Below are positions 1 to 9,530 of a stretch of DNA of 64,000 nucleotides, in pieces. Origin of the DNA: Dyadobacter sp. CY345 (GTDB lineage: Bacteria > Bacteroidota > Bacteroidia > Cytophagales > Spirosomataceae); assembly GCF_021502725.1 (NCBI RefSeq), contig NZ_JAKFFS010000004.1, positions 434,001-498,000 on the forward strand, read 5' to 3'. The notes under the pieces were generated by a model. It had not been told where the DNA came from, did not search any database, and saw only the letters and a program-made list of their open reading frames with translations. How positions within the stretch are numbered: the stretch's first letter is position 1; each line of letters opens with the position of its first letter. The position numbers and the translations under genes were made by a program.

Positions 1-966
1 CATATCACGGTGATATCCCGAAGGAAGATTACTCAAAACGATGGTAATTTCCATCGGAAGTGCTTTCATGCGGTTTGTTTTTGCGCGAAGTAATTCTGCC
101 ACATCCGGGTTTTTCTTGTGCGGCATAATGCTGCTTCCCGTGGTCAGGTCATCCGGCAAAACGATGAAACTGAAATTTTGGCTGTTATACAAACAAACGT
201 CCATCGCAAGTCTTGAAACCGTCGCTGCCAGTGAAGCAATGGCGGTCAGTGCTGCCTGTTCCGTACGGCCGCGGCTCATTTGCGCATAAACCACGTTGTG
301 ATGCATCCCTTCAAAACCCAACAGTTCTGTTGTCAATGTTCTGTTTAACGGAAAAGAAGTGCCATAACCAGCACCGGATCCAAGCGGATTTCTGTTTGCA
401 AGGCGATAGGCAGCATTTAATTGAATGACGTCGTCAATCAAAGCTTCTGCATAAGCACCAAACCATAATCCGAAAGAAGAAGGCATGGCAATCTGCAAAT
501 GGGTATAACCCGGAAGTAAGTCGTTTTTATGTTTTTCAGACTGGCTGATCAAAACACCAAATAGTTTTTCCGTTGCCTGAACAACCTGAAAAAGACGGTC
601 GCGGGTATATAGTTTCATATCAACCAAAACCTGATCATTACGCGAACGTCCGCTATGGATTTTTTTGCCGATATCACCCAGTTTCCGTGTCAGCATCAAT
701 TCTACCTGTGAATGAACATCTTCAACGCCCTCTTCAATAATGAAGTTTCCTAACTGAATTTCTTTATAAATTGAAAACAGCTCAACTTTCAGCGCTGAAA
801 GATCGTCGGCAGTTAATAAGCCGATCGTTTCCAGCATAGTCGCATGCGCCAGATTTCCCAGCACATCGAATTCAGCAAGGAAAAGATCCATTTCACGATC
901 ACGACCAACGGTGAATCGCTCAATTTTTTCAGAAGTTACAGTATTTTCTTTTTGCCAGAGTTTCAA
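1..966 (-). CDS. argH: Argininosuccinate lyase (C-terminus outside window)
   Basis: Argininosuccinate lyase cleaves argininosuccinate to arginine and fumarate, the last step of arginine synthesis, as a cytosolic tetramer. The minus-strand frame is open from the window edge to a TTG at 964-966, giving 322 visible residues; the C-terminal part is missing. HSGRSRNDQ (about 104-112), PGYTHLQ (152-158) and the lyase signature GSSIMPHKKNP (277-287) are all present. There is no ATG near the N-terminus. TTG is chosen because it places KLWQK directly after the start, as is usual in this family. No ribosome binding site is visible, which is common in Bacteroidota. Confidence 0.93.
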   Translation of the reverse strand, partial: MKLWQKENTVTSEKIERFTVGRDREMDLFLAEFDVLGNLAHATMLETIGLLTADDLSALKVELFSIYKEIQLGNFIIEEGVEDVHSQVELMLTRKLGDIGKKIHSGRSRNDQVLVDMKLYTRDRLFQVVQATEKLFGVLISQSEKHKNDLLPGYTHLQIAMPSSFGLWFGAYAEALIDDVIQLNAAYRLANRNPLGSGAGYGTSFPLNRTLTTELLGFEGMHHNVVYAQMSRGRTEQAALTAIASLAATVSRLAMDVCLYNSQNFSFIVLPDDLTTGSSIMPHKKNPDVAELLRAKTNRMKALPMEITIVLSNLPSGYHRDM

Positions 967-1106
967 AATCAGTAGACGAATTATGGTTACACAGAGGTGC
1001 GCAGCTTAGGAAAGAGAAACACAGAGGTATTAATCCCAGTCAATCATGCGCTTACTGCTACAAATTTACAATCAATTGAGGAAACGCAGGGGAATTGTGA
1101 AGGTTA

Positions 1107-1244
1107 TTTTTGTTAGGTGACACAGAGCGGACGCGCGGAACAACAGATAAATAGGAGAGTTATACAGCGTTTTTTTCTTATCTCAAATCAAAACCTCTGT
1201 GTACCTCTTTTTTACTCTGTGACCCTCTGTGTAACCTAACAAAA
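1107..1244. repeat. CACAGAG-type intergenic palindrome, copy 1
   Basis: The ends form an inverted repeat: TTTTGTTAGGTGACACAGAG-like sequence at 1107-1127 against ctctgtgtaacctaacaaaa at 1225-1244. Inside lie further CACAGAG/CTCTGTG units. It fills the gap downstream of the NlpC gene, and scattered half-units (acacagagg) occur at about 988-1030. Related elements lie at 20656-20755 and 30305-30433. It may act as a terminator or be a REP-like mobile palindrome; only the inverted symmetry is directly seen. Confidence 0.7.
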
Positions 1245-1251
1245 CATAAAA

Positions 1252-1758
1252 TCAGTTAATCATTCGACGAATAGCTACGAAGCGTTTTTGGTAATAATCA
1301 GCGCTCAGCAGATCGTAGCGCACGCCGCCGTTAAATGCAGAATGAATAAAACGGATATAACCCGGAGCGGTTTCGGTAATGATACCGACATGACCAATTC
1401 TGGAATCTTTTGAACTTTGTCCTTTAAAGAAAATAAGATCGCCTTTGCGTGCTTTGGAAAGATCAATTTCTTCCCCTTTTTCTGATTGTGCTGCACTGGA
1501 ATGAGGCAGGGAAATATCCCATTTGCTGAAACAATAACGGACGAATCCGGAACAGTCAAAACCTTTTTTTGATGTACCGCCGGAACGGTATGGGATATGT
1601 AAATGCTTGTTTGCAAAAGAAACAAGTGACCCGATCGCATTTAGCGTATCTGCCTCAACTTTCTGTGGATTTTTTGATTGGGCATTGGCAGGATTACCAG
1701 ATAAAACAGCGCAAAAAAGTAAGCCTAGGAAAACGGTACGTTGAATCGTAATAAACAT
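1252..1758 (-). CDS. Exported NlpC/P60 peptidoglycan hydrolase
   Basis: A C40-family cysteine peptidase, expected to cut the D-glutamyl/diamino-acid bond in cell-wall peptides in the periplasm. The 168-residue protein starts with a signal peptide (hydrophobic stretch about 7-22, cleavage after NAQ near 27). The catalytic cysteine is in FDCSGF (C69), the histidine in GHVGI (H123) and a third polar residue is H139. It is a single catalytic domain without SH3 or LysM repeats, so wall targeting is not obvious. It is divergent from purM and followed by a palindromic repeat. Confidence 0.9.
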   Translation of the reverse strand: MFITIQRTVFLGLLFCAVLSGNPANAQSKNPQKVEADTLNAIGSLVSFANKHLHIPYRSGGTSKKGFDCSGFVRYCFSKWDISLPHSSAAQSEKGEEIDLSKARKGDLIFFKGQSSKDSRIGHVGIITETAPGYIRFIHSAFNGGVRYDLLSADYYQKRFVAIRRMIN

Positions 1759-1989
1759 TCAGCTTGGTTTAGGTTCTGGGTAATAAACTCCTAATCAGTA
1801 GAATATATTGTCTTTTCAAATTTGACCTTCGAAGTGTAAAGCTAACGAGGAATATTGGTTTAAAAAATTTTAACTTTTATCAATTTGTTAAATTTTCCTG
1901 TTTTGGCAGTTAAGTCACTTAGGGCCAGTACTTACGGTAATCTCTGACGTTATCCGTAAACGAAGCTTCATTCCACCCATCTTTTTTGC

Positions 1990-1997
1990 TATTTTTG
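1990..1997 (+). promoter_or_regulatory. Putative -7 promoter box for purM
   Basis: TATTTTTG matches the Bacteroidota -7 consensus TAnnTTTG exactly and lies 42 bases before the purM ATG. No clear TTG -33 element is seen at the usual distance, so the call rests on the -7 box and its position. Confidence 0.5.
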
Positions 1998-2039
1998 TGC
2001 CCTTCAAAAGATTATTCAAGAATTAACCATACCTATTGC

Positions 2040-3212
2040 ATGGAAACCACCGACCGTTATTTGCAACGCGGCGTATCTGCATCGAAAGAGGACGTACATA
2101 AGGCAATCGAGAAAATTGACAAAGGATTATATCCCAAAGCTTTTTGCAAAATTGTTCCTGATACGCTGGCCGGTGATCCTGAGTATTGTACAATCATGCA
2201 TGCAGACGGCGCGGGTACAAAAACTTCGCTGGCTTATTTATACTGGAAAGAAACCGGCGATATTTCGGTCTGGAAGGGTATCGCGCAGGATGCGATTGTG
2301 ATGAATACCGACGATTTGTTATGCGTCGGCGCAACAGGTCCGATGTTATATTCATCGACGATTGATAGAAATAAAAACAGGATTCCGGGTGAGGTGATTG
2401 CCGAAGTGATCAACGGCGCGGAGGAAATTCTGGAAATGCTGCGCAGTTATGGCGTGGAAATTTATAGCACGGGCGGCGAGACGGCTGACGTTGGTGATCT
2501 GGTAAGAACCGTGACGGTTAACAGCACAGTCATTGCCAGAATGAAAAGATCGGAAGTTGTCGACAACGCCAATATCAAAGCCGGTGACGTAATTGTCGGA
2601 CTTGCATCTTATGGCCAGTCAACGTACGAAACTTCGTATAACGGCGGAATGGGAAGTAACGGATTGACGTCTGCCCGTCATGATGTTTTAGGTAAATATC
2701 TGGCTGAGAAATACGGTGAAAGTTTCGATCCGGAAGTTAACAGCGATCTGATTTACAGCGGTTCAAAAAAATTAACAGATCCGGTTGAAGGGACGCCATT
2801 GAACGTCGGACAGCTGATTCTTTCTCCGACGCGCACCTATGCACCTGTTGCCAAAGCGTTGCTGGACGAACTTCGTCCGCATATTCACGGTATGGTTCAT
2901 TGCAGCGGCGGAGCGCAGACCAAGATTTTGCATTTTATTGATAACCTGCATATCATCAAAGATAACCTGCTGCCGGTTCCTCCATTATTCAAATTGATCC
3001 AGGAAGAAAGCGGTACCTCATGGCAGGAAATGTATAAGGTTTTCAACATGGGGCATCGTCTGGAAATTTATTTAGCTGAGGAACATGCAGCGCGCGTGAT
3101 TGCGTTATCACAGTCATTTGGCATAGAGGCGCAAATTGTCGGTCGTGTAGAAGCCTCGCCTGTTAAAAAACTTACGATTTCGAGCGAAGCGGGGACGTTT
3201 TTGTATGAATAG
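2040..3212 (+). CDS. purM: Phosphoribosylformylglycinamidine cyclo-ligase (AIR synthase)
   Basis: PurM closes the imidazole ring of FGAM with ATP to give AIR, the fifth step of purine synthesis. The protein has 390 residues from the ATG at 2040 (METTDRYLQRG). An upstream in-frame ATG at 1986 would overlap the promoter box and add an unconserved leader. The PurM/PurL fold is recognisable from HADGAGTK (54-61) and MNTDDLLCVGA (88-98), both nucleotide/metal-binding segments, and STGGETADVGD further on. The length is typical for the longer Bacteroidota form. It is monocistronic here, away from other pur genes. Confidence 0.93.
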   Translation: METTDRYLQRGVSASKEDVHKAIEKIDKGLYPKAFCKIVPDTLAGDPEYCTIMHADGAGTKTSLAYLYWKETGDISVWKGIAQDAIVMNTDDLLCVGATGPMLYSSTIDRNKNRIPGEVIAEVINGAEEILEMLRSYGVEIYSTGGETADVGDLVRTVTVNSTVIARMKRSEVVDNANIKAGDVIVGLASYGQSTYETSYNGGMGSNGLTSARHDVLGKYLAEKYGESFDPEVNSDLIYSGSKKLTDPVEGTPLNVGQLILSPTRTYAPVAKALLDELRPHIHGMVHCSGGAQTKILHFIDNLHIIKDNLLPVPPLFKLIQEESGTSWQEMYKVFNMGHRLEIYLAEEHAARVIALSQSFGIEAQIVGRVEASPVKKLTISSEAGTFLYE

Positions 3213-3419
3213 CATTTAGCGATTTTGGGAAAAAATTATATTGAATTGGGGTATTAGTCAATATTTTTATGGCGTAATTACCTCCTGACTACTTGTTGTA
3301 AGTTCCTGTAAATTGTTAAATACAAATGCTATCTTATGATTAAATCAAGTATTCTACTGACTAAAATGAGATAACGGAAGTCGGATAATTAGAGCTTAAA
3401 TTCATTTTGTTTTATCTTT

Positions 3420-4001
3420 TTAAAGTAAATATTCGTTTCCTTTTTGTTTCCGAATTCGAGAAAGCCCGGTGGGAGTAATACCCAGATAACTCGCTATATG
3501 TTGTTGCTGAACTTGCTGATGTACAATAGGATACTGCTGGATAAATGCATGATACCTCTCAGTAGCGGATTGCATTTGCCAGCTACACATTCGATCAATA
3601 GTTGCTTTGAAATTTTCTATCATGATGTTCGATAGAGCGATGTATAATTCTGGATTATCCGTTAGAATCTGTAAATAATCGATCTTGGGAATTTCAATAA
3701 ATTCTATTGGGGTACAAGTTTCAATATATTCCTGACAAGGTAAATTCAATAAGAAATTATCAACTGAAACTACAAAGTCACCTGCCTGACTAAAACGGCT
3801 TGTCCATTCTTTGGATTCCGTTCTGTAAAAATTTCTTGTTATCCCTTTTGTTAAAAATAATAGACTCTTTTGGTTCTCATTGGGCATTAAGATCTGTACT
3901 CTTGCTCTAAAATTCCTTTTTGCCGCCCTGTTGTTTAAAAATTTAACAACATCAGTTGGCAGCGGAATATGTAATTCAAGTCTTTGTAATAAATCCTTCA
4001 T
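3420..4001 (-). CDS. Crp/Fnr-family transcriptional regulator
   Basis: A 193-residue regulator with an N-terminal cyclic-nucleotide-binding-like beta barrel (about 20-120) and a C-terminal helix-turn-helix (about 165-188, QQHIASYLGITPTGLSRIRK). The segment ATERYHAFIQQYP before the HTH is typical of the large Bacteroidota subfamily. These proteins usually lack the residues that bind cAMP in E. coli Crp, so the ligand is unknown. No Fe-S cysteine cluster is present. It is transcribed away from the lipoprotein gene at 4218; its targets cannot be told from sequence. Confidence 0.88.
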   Translation of the reverse strand: MKDLLQRLELHIPLPTDVVKFLNNRAAKRNFRARVQILMPNENQKSLLFLTKGITRNFYRTESKEWTSRFSQAGDFVVSVDNFLLNLPCQEYIETCTPIEFIEIPKIDYLQILTDNPELYIALSNIMIENFKATIDRMCSWQMQSATERYHAFIQQYPIVHQQVQQQHIASYLGITPTGLSRIRKQKGNEYLL

Positions 4002-4217
4002 TGCTCCTAATCATCAAAAATGATTAAGACGTGTTTTTGAACAAAAGTAACAATTGTAAAAAATATAATATTCTACACAATTTATTGCCTTATGTTAATA
4101 GTTTGATATTTCAAAGCGAAATACCTTTACAAAAAATATCTCACCCCAGATTTCGCGGTCGGAGGGTGAGATTAAGAGTAGTTTAAATAATTTACATTAT
4201 CAAACCAATTTAAAGTT

Positions 4218-5186
4218 ATGAATTTTAGAATTAAAAATGGGCTATTGTTATCATTATTTTCAATTTTACTATACTCTTGTAGCGAACCAAGTGTTAAGGA
4301 AGAAAGTAAGTTGATTAGTGATACTGACACTAAATTGGTAACATTTAGAAATCTAAAGGCAAAAATTCCTGTTAATTATCCCGAAGAACTTTTAAAATAT
4401 GGGCCCGACGATTTACAATTGATAGCAGCAAAGGGAAAAGGTAGTGCGAATATGAGGACAACTGAGGGAAACAGTTTCGATGAAATCGCAGAAAATGTAC
4501 TCGAAGAATACCCTAGTTTCGATGAATTTAAACCTGAACAATACAAAAAATACTTTCCTGAATTGTCTGAGAATGAGATTCAGGAAAATTCCGAAGATAT
4601 TCTTGATTTTATGGAGAAATTAATGGGATATGAAGTTGCAATATCAGTATCTACTTTACCAGAAGGACGAAATTTGAGGGTAACATCAGGAAATAACCCA
4701 GGGGAAGCCAACTCTTGTGAAAAATGGTATTATGCTAATCATTTAAGACTTGATAAGGGTGGAATAGAGTACGCAGCAGGCAAAGCTCTTGATTACACCA
4801 CAATTTATTACGGTAGCAATGCAAATGACCATACCATGGCAAATTCTTTTTTACATGCTGTTTGGAATATTCTCTTAGGTAAGCATGCAGCATATCGATA
4901 TGGAGACGTTTGGAAAGCTCGTGAGGTAATTGAAGGCCTTACTGATGCCCATGAATGCGATTCTCCTGATGATGAAAAACAAATGGATTTACACAATAAT
5001 GACGTCGGTTTAGAGTATTTCAATACGTACGCGGAGAGATATAAAAAGAATTTGGTTGATCATAATGTTAGGTTAAATAAATTACCGCAAGAATATTGCG
5101 ATTACATATACTATTCTTCGGCAGTCAAAATTGCAAGAGGTAGTTCCTTTACAGCTAACAATTATACCAGGGTATATTACGATTAA
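4218..5186 (+). CDS. Lipoprotein with DUF6973-like domain
   Basis: A 322-residue exported lipoprotein: the hydrophobic signal ends in a lipobox LLYSC with the lipidated cysteine near residue 21. Residues about 205-280 resemble DUF6973, with a conserved H in the SFLHAVWN segment, LTDAHE and DLHNNDVG; the ordered histidines and acidic residues suggest a metal site or hydrolase, but no activity is established. The region between signal and domain is rich in E, D and K and looks poorly structured. The upstream leader carries an 8-bp hairpin (4139-4146 with 4164-4171). A second lipoprotein follows 51 bases later. Confidence 0.7.
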   Translation: MNFRIKNGLLLSLFSILLYSCSEPSVKEESKLISDTDTKLVTFRNLKAKIPVNYPEELLKYGPDDLQLIAAKGKGSANMRTTEGNSFDEIAENVLEEYPSFDEFKPEQYKKYFPELSENEIQENSEDILDFMEKLMGYEVAISVSTLPEGRNLRVTSGNNPGEANSCEKWYYANHLRLDKGGIEYAAGKALDYTTIYYGSNANDHTMANSFLHAVWNILLGKHAAYRYGDVWKAREVIEGLTDAHECDSPDDEKQMDLHNNDVGLEYFNTYAERYKKNLVDHNVRLNKLPQEYCDYIYYSSAVKIARGSSFTANNYTRVYYD

Positions 5187-5237
5187 TTATTTTGACAAAT
5201 ACTTATTTTTATGATAATTGACCTTACAAACGATAAA

Positions 5238-5636
5238 ATGAAAGTAATCATTCTGCCTCTAATTATGTTTATTTGTTTATCCTGCTCCGAGGATAAGTTT
5301 GGCAAAGAAAAGTTTGATGATCAAATCGTTATATCTAACAGGGCAGATACAACGATTCATAAGATAATAGTTTGGGGCGGTGATCGCCCTGTCTTAAAGA
5401 ATGAAAAATCGTGGATTTTCGAAAATGTTCTTCCTGGAAAAGCTGATACGATAAATTTTAATATCAACAGAGATGTAAAAATACCGGAAGGCAGTATTTA
5501 TGTTAGGGTATTTTTTAATGAAAAGGATTCATTGCCTGATGCAGGGTTCTATTTTACAAATTGGCAAATAGTTGGTTCGGATTACAGGCATTTTATCGTT
5601 TATAAAGATAAGGTCGTTTTAGAAAAGCTGAATTAG
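5238..5636 (+). CDS. Small lipoprotein of unknown function
   Basis: The reading frame opens at 5211, but the ATG at 5238 gives a proper lipoprotein signal (MKVIILPLIMFICLSCS, cysteine at about residue 16), so it is preferred; the product is 132 residues. The rest is predicted beta-rich without a recognised motif. It follows the DUF6973-like lipoprotein on the same strand after a 51-base gap and may share its transcript. Function unknown. Confidence 0.65.
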   Translation: MKVIILPLIMFICLSCSEDKFGKEKFDDQIVISNRADTTIHKIIVWGGDRPVLKNEKSWIFENVLPGKADTINFNINRDVKIPEGSIYVRVFFNEKDSLPDAGFYFTNWQIVGSDYRHFIVYKDKVVLEKLN

Positions 5637-5642
5637 TACGTG

Positions 5643-5677
5643 AATATATGGGGTCTATACATTAGGCCCCATATATT
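5643..5677. terminator. Convergent hairpin terminator overlapping a gene end
   Basis: AATATATGGGGTCT (5643-5656) pairs with AGGCCCCATATATT (5664-5677) with one G-T wobble and a 7-base loop. It lies between two convergent genes and covers the last bases of the glycosyltransferase gene (stop at 5655-5657). Confidence 0.65.
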
Positions 5678-6644
5678 TGGCTCCTTTCCCCCAAACCTTA
5701 ATTTTATCAAAAACCTCCTTTGCAGAAATACTGTCCAGACTTTCAGTCTGTGTTTCAATATAATTCGCTTTCGGCCCGATTGGGCCCCATCTTCCGCCAT
5801 GTTTCGGTCTGAAATTGGGATATAGTCCTAAAGTATTTATGCCCAGAGCTGCCGCCAGATGTAATGGTCCGGTGCTGGCTGCGAGCAGGCCATCCGTATG
5901 TTTTATGAAAGTGATCAGCTGATCGAGCGGTAATTGGCCGGTTAGGTCGATCACATGCCGCGGTAATGTATCAATCCAGGGTTTCAGTTCTTCCTGTTCC
6001 TTTTTAGAACCGGTTATAAAAATCTGATAACGGTTTTTATCCAATAAATCAATCAATTCCGAAAACCGTTGCAGATCCCATTCCAAGGCATTTTTATTGG
6101 ATTTAGGATGCAGAATAATGGTGAATTTGTCCGTAATGAGCAGATCAGAAAATTCAGCCGGCAACGTCGCAAGCTTGTTCATCTGATAATAACGCCACAA
6201 TTCATCAGGCACTTCTTTTATTCCCAAAGGTTTTAGCAAGCGAAAATGCAGAACAGCCTCATGTTCATCCGAAACTTTCCGGCGCAGCCAGATCAGTCGG
6301 TTGCAGTCGCGCCAGTGGTATGGGCGGCTGATCGTTCCAATCCTGATCGGGATTTCTGCCTTCCGCGCCAGGTTGCTTATATCCTTTTGTGTAATTAAAT
6401 GGAGAATTGCGTCAAATTTGTGTTGTTTGATTTGTGCTATTTGATCCTTTTCCGGTAATGCAAAAATTGCGTCATAATCAATAAATCCATCAACAGAGTC
6501 ACTGGCATCGATTACTGCTTTTGTATAGTTTCTCGCTAAAATAGTAATACGAGTCTCCGGCCTGATCTGTTTTAAATAACCGCACAAAGGAAGGGTTAAC
6601 ACAACATCGCCGATGGCATCTACTCTTGTGATTAAAATATGCAT
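5655..6644 (-). CDS. Glycosyltransferase family 9 (heptosyltransferase-like)
   Basis: A 329-residue GT-B enzyme of the ADP-heptose:LPS heptosyltransferase family, expected to add a sugar to the lipopolysaccharide core on the inner face of the cytoplasmic membrane. The N-terminus ILITRVDAIGDVVLTLP and the C-terminal nucleotide-binding segment LLAASTGPLHLAAALG (about 255-270) are the family hallmarks, followed by LYPNFRPKHGGRWGP. The exact donor and acceptor cannot be assigned. No LPS genes adjoin it. The 3' end overlaps the convergent terminator. Confidence 0.88.
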   Translation of the reverse strand: MHILITRVDAIGDVVLTLPLCGYLKQIRPETRITILARNYTKAVIDASDSVDGFIDYDAIFALPEKDQIAQIKQHKFDAILHLITQKDISNLARKAEIPIRIGTISRPYHWRDCNRLIWLRRKVSDEHEAVLHFRLLKPLGIKEVPDELWRYYQMNKLATLPAEFSDLLITDKFTIILHPKSNKNALEWDLQRFSELIDLLDKNRYQIFITGSKKEQEELKPWIDTLPRHVIDLTGQLPLDQLITFIKHTDGLLAASTGPLHLAAALGINTLGLYPNFRPKHGGRWGPIGPKANYIETQTESLDSISAKEVFDKIKVWGKGAKYMGPNV

Positions 6645-6840
6645 GCTTCGGAAGTCAATCTGTTTTTGATGAGCAGTAATAAAGATCCGGGTTTACGTTT
6701 CGCTTTTTTTTGCAAAAGTACTATACCATTAACGGTATTTCAGATAAAAAATTCGAAGATGCATATGAGAAAAGTATAATTTTTAAGTTAAAGAAACGGT
6801 CTTAGGGTGTTTAGACAATCTAAAATTCAGGGTCGTGCAG

Positions 6841-6890
6841 AAAAAACGGAGGATAGATTTTTACAAAATTTGTAAAAATCTATCCTCCGT
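6841..6890 (-). terminator. Intrinsic terminator of the M81 peptidase gene
   Basis: A perfect 22-bp inverted repeat (6846-6867 and 6869-6890) sits 28 bases past the stop of the minus-strand M81 gene. Read on that strand it is followed by six T residues (6846-6841), the classic intrinsic terminator form. Confidence 0.85.
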
Positions 6891-6918
6891 CAGGCACTGA
6901 TAATCTTCTATATCATTG

Positions 6919-8466
6919 CTACTTATCCGACAATGGCACAAGTTGTGCTTTCAGATCAGGATCTTTCATGTTTTTGTCCAGCGGAAACATCGGGTGTTTA
7001 ATTCTCTTGTAACCCAGTCTTTCCAAATCCTGATCTACGCCGCCCGGTGTTAAAGCCAATAACCAGTCAGCGCGCATGTTGTAAAGTTCAGGTTCGAGGT
7101 AACCGATTTTTACAACCACGATATCAGATTTGCGGGGGTTAAGACCAAGTCTGGTAAAATCAGCTTCTTTATGATAAGGTTTGCGTTTTTGCGTAACGAT
7201 CACATGCACGCTGCCGACTTTTACGACAACTTCTGTTTCCGCATTTCTATCTCCATATTCAATCGATTCCACAGTTCCGGCCAGACGAACCGGAGGAGCG
7301 AAACGTGCGTCAACAGCAGCACCTGCCAGGGCATCTACTTTTCCACCAACACCAGCCGCGATGGCAGCTTTTACAAATTCAGGTCCGGGAATGGAAGCAT
7401 AAATCAGCGAAGGTCCATCTTCTGATTTGAATTCCGGACGCGCCAGTATCTCGGTTAATGTCCACGTTACATCACCCGCTCCGCCCGCAGTCGGGTTGTC
7501 GCCTGAATCGCTGATAAAAAATGGATGTTTCTGGCTTTTAACTGCTTTGTCGAGCGCTTCTTTTAAGGATGCGGTTGGTGCGACAAACTCAAATTCTTTC
7601 CGCACTTTCCAAAACTTTTCAGCCAGATCTTCCGCAGTTTTTGTAACCAGATTTTTATCATCACCAGTCACCATTACAACGGCATGGTTTCGCGGCTCGT
7701 CGGCCCAGGCATACCCGATCCAAATCGCAGCATCAACAATTCCTTTTTGCAAGGAAGCCGGAGAAACTGCGGCATACAAAGTTTTTCCCGGTTCGATTCT
7801 CGTACTTGTTTTTTCACCAGGCAGTAGGATTGGAACGGGGATCCAGGCTTTGTATGCAGGTTTTCCTTTCCCGGTTTCAAGTCGGGTCAGTAAATTATTG
7901 ACTGCGCGTCTTTTTGTTGCCATCGCGTCTTCATGCGGCGCCATACGGTAACACGTGATTATATCCGTATTTTTCGCCAGTCGCCACGACACATTTCCGT
8001 GCAAATCCATGGAGGTGGAAATCAATGTTTTTTTGCCAACCACTTCACGAATTCGAATCAGAAAATCTCCTTCCGGATCATCCATGCCGACCACACTCAT
8101 GGCACCATGGATATCATAAAACAAACCGTCATAAGGCAGATTCTTTTTCAACAAATCCAGAGCCTGTTTAACCATCGATTCGTAAGCTTCTTTCGTAACC
8201 GTTCCACCCGGAAGCGAGCGACCAACCATAGCCGGAAGCCAGTTTGCGCGTTTTGGAATGGTTGAATCCGGCGAGAAAAACGGGTAGGAAGTAAAAATCT
8301 CAGCGCCATATTTGGCATGAAAAGCTTCTTCATGCGTACGTGCGGGGGAAAACGTACTGGACTCAATGGCCAATCCCGTTATTCCGATACGCGGAAGTGG
8401 TTTTTGAGCAAAAGCCTGCGAGAATAGCAGTGACAGTGATGCTGTTATTAAGAATTTAATCTTCAT
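6919..8466 (-). CDS. Exported M81-family metallopeptidase (MlrC-like)
   Basis: A 515-residue homologue of MlrC, the zinc enzyme known for linearised microcystin cleavage; in non-degraders of this family the substrate is unknown. A signal peptide (MKIKFLITASLSLLFSQAFA) indicates a periplasmic location. The DUF1485/M81 domain shows putative metal ligands in STSMDLHGN and YRMAPHED, and the second half contains AGGAGDVTW. The length is normal for the family. It is monocistronic with a strong terminator. Confidence 0.87.
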   Translation of the reverse strand: MKIKFLITASLSLLFSQAFAQKPLPRIGITGLAIESSTFSPARTHEEAFHAKYGAEIFTSYPFFSPDSTIPKRANWLPAMVGRSLPGGTVTKEAYESMVKQALDLLKKNLPYDGLFYDIHGAMSVVGMDDPEGDFLIRIREVVGKKTLISTSMDLHGNVSWRLAKNTDIITCYRMAPHEDAMATKRRAVNNLLTRLETGKGKPAYKAWIPVPILLPGEKTSTRIEPGKTLYAAVSPASLQKGIVDAAIWIGYAWADEPRNHAVVMVTGDDKNLVTKTAEDLAEKFWKVRKEFEFVAPTASLKEALDKAVKSQKHPFFISDSGDNPTAGGAGDVTWTLTEILARPEFKSEDGPSLIYASIPGPEFVKAAIAAGVGGKVDALAGAAVDARFAPPVRLAGTVESIEYGDRNAETEVVVKVGSVHVIVTQKRKPYHKEADFTRLGLNPRKSDIVVVKIGYLEPELYNMRADWLLALTPGGVDQDLERLGYKRIKHPMFPLDKNMKDPDLKAQLVPLSDK

Positions 8467-8719
8467 GTATAAAATTTGGTCTAGGAAACATTTTAAGTTA
8501 TTTTATTAAATGTAATCAACTTTTTGTATCCTGTTAAATCTGGTATCTAAAACTTTGGAAGTATATTCTTAAACTAATATTTATTGGTTGATATGTCTAA
8601 TTATTGAAAAATCCATTCATTCCAATTTTTAAATGGTCAGACTGATTTGCTTACCGTCTGTTATATTTACGAAATTCCAATATTGCTGCCCGATTTAAAT
8701 TATATTTCAATTTCACCTG

Positions 8720-9439
8720 ATGAATAAATTATTTTCTGTCTTTGCCATCTGCTTCTTTTCACTTCCGGTATTTGCACAGTTTACATTACAAAAAGATTTG
8801 CCTCTGTCTTATCTGGTCAGCCAGCCGAAAACAAAAACCGCAAAACCCGGATTGATTATTTTGCTGCACGGATATGGCAGCAATGAAGCGGATTTGTTTG
8901 AATTGCGGAATATGCTCCCCGATAATTTTCTGATAACTTCCGTGAGAGCGCCCATGACACTCGCACCGAATGCATATCAGTGGTTTAGAAGTGAGACGAT
9001 TAAAGGTGTGAAAGGAGGCATTCTGAAAGATCTTAAAACAAATTCAGATCTGATTAAGGCTTTTGTGAAAGGGGCAGTGAAAAAATTTAAAGCTGATCCT
9101 TCGCGTGTTTTTCTGATCGGTTTTAGCCAGGGCGCAATGATGAGTTTTGAAGTAGGATTGACATCGCCTGAATTGTTAAGCGGAATTGCGCCTTTAAGCG
9201 GCAGAATATTCGAATCGCTGAGACCGAATATTAAACCATCAAGCGCTTTCAAAAATTTAAAAATATTCATTGGCCACGGAACAGCTGACGAAAAAGTGCT
9301 CTATCATTATGCCACCGAAGCTGTTTCCATTTTAAAAGAAAAGCAAATACCAGCCATTTTACATACTTACCAGGGTATGCAGCATTCAATCAATGAGCAG
9401 GAAATCAATGATCTGGTAAAGTGGCTGAAAGAAAAGTAA
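8720..9439 (+). CDS. Exported phospholipase/carboxylesterase-type alpha/beta hydrolase
   Basis: A 239-residue alpha/beta hydrolase of the abhydrolase_2 (YpfH/carboxylesterase) family, expected to hydrolyse short esters or thioesters. The signal peptide (MNKLFSVFAICFFSLPVFA) sends it to the periplasm. The oxyanion-hole segment LLHGYGSNEADL, nucleophile elbow GFSQGA, acid in GHGTADEKV and the C-terminal histidine in MQHSI form a complete catalytic set. It stands alone with about 250 unremarkable bases upstream. The substrate is unknown. Confidence 0.87.
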   Translation: MNKLFSVFAICFFSLPVFAQFTLQKDLPLSYLVSQPKTKTAKPGLIILLHGYGSNEADLFELRNMLPDNFLITSVRAPMTLAPNAYQWFRSETIKGVKGGILKDLKTNSDLIKAFVKGAVKKFKADPSRVFLIGFSQGAMMSFEVGLTSPELLSGIAPLSGRIFESLRPNIKPSSAFKNLKIFIGHGTADEKVLYHYATEAVSILKEKQIPAILHTYQGMQHSINEQEINDLVKWLKEK

Positions 9440-9495
9440 GAGCTGTTTGCTACTGTAAAATTATTCAATACATCCGATAAAGATAATTAATTGCC

Positions 9496-9523
9496 TAACT
9501 TTGTAACTAAATTGCAGTTACAA
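9496..9523 (+). promoter_or_regulatory. hicAB promoter with overlapping palindromic operator
   Basis: TAACTTTG (9496-9503) fits the -7 consensus TAnnTTTG. It overlaps a perfect inverted repeat, TTGTAACT (9501-9508) and AGTTACAA (9516-9523), separated by 7 bases. Its position directly before the hicA remnant and hicB is what an autoregulatory HicB operator would look like; binding is inferred. Confidence 0.6.
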
Positions 9524-9530
9524 ATTTTAT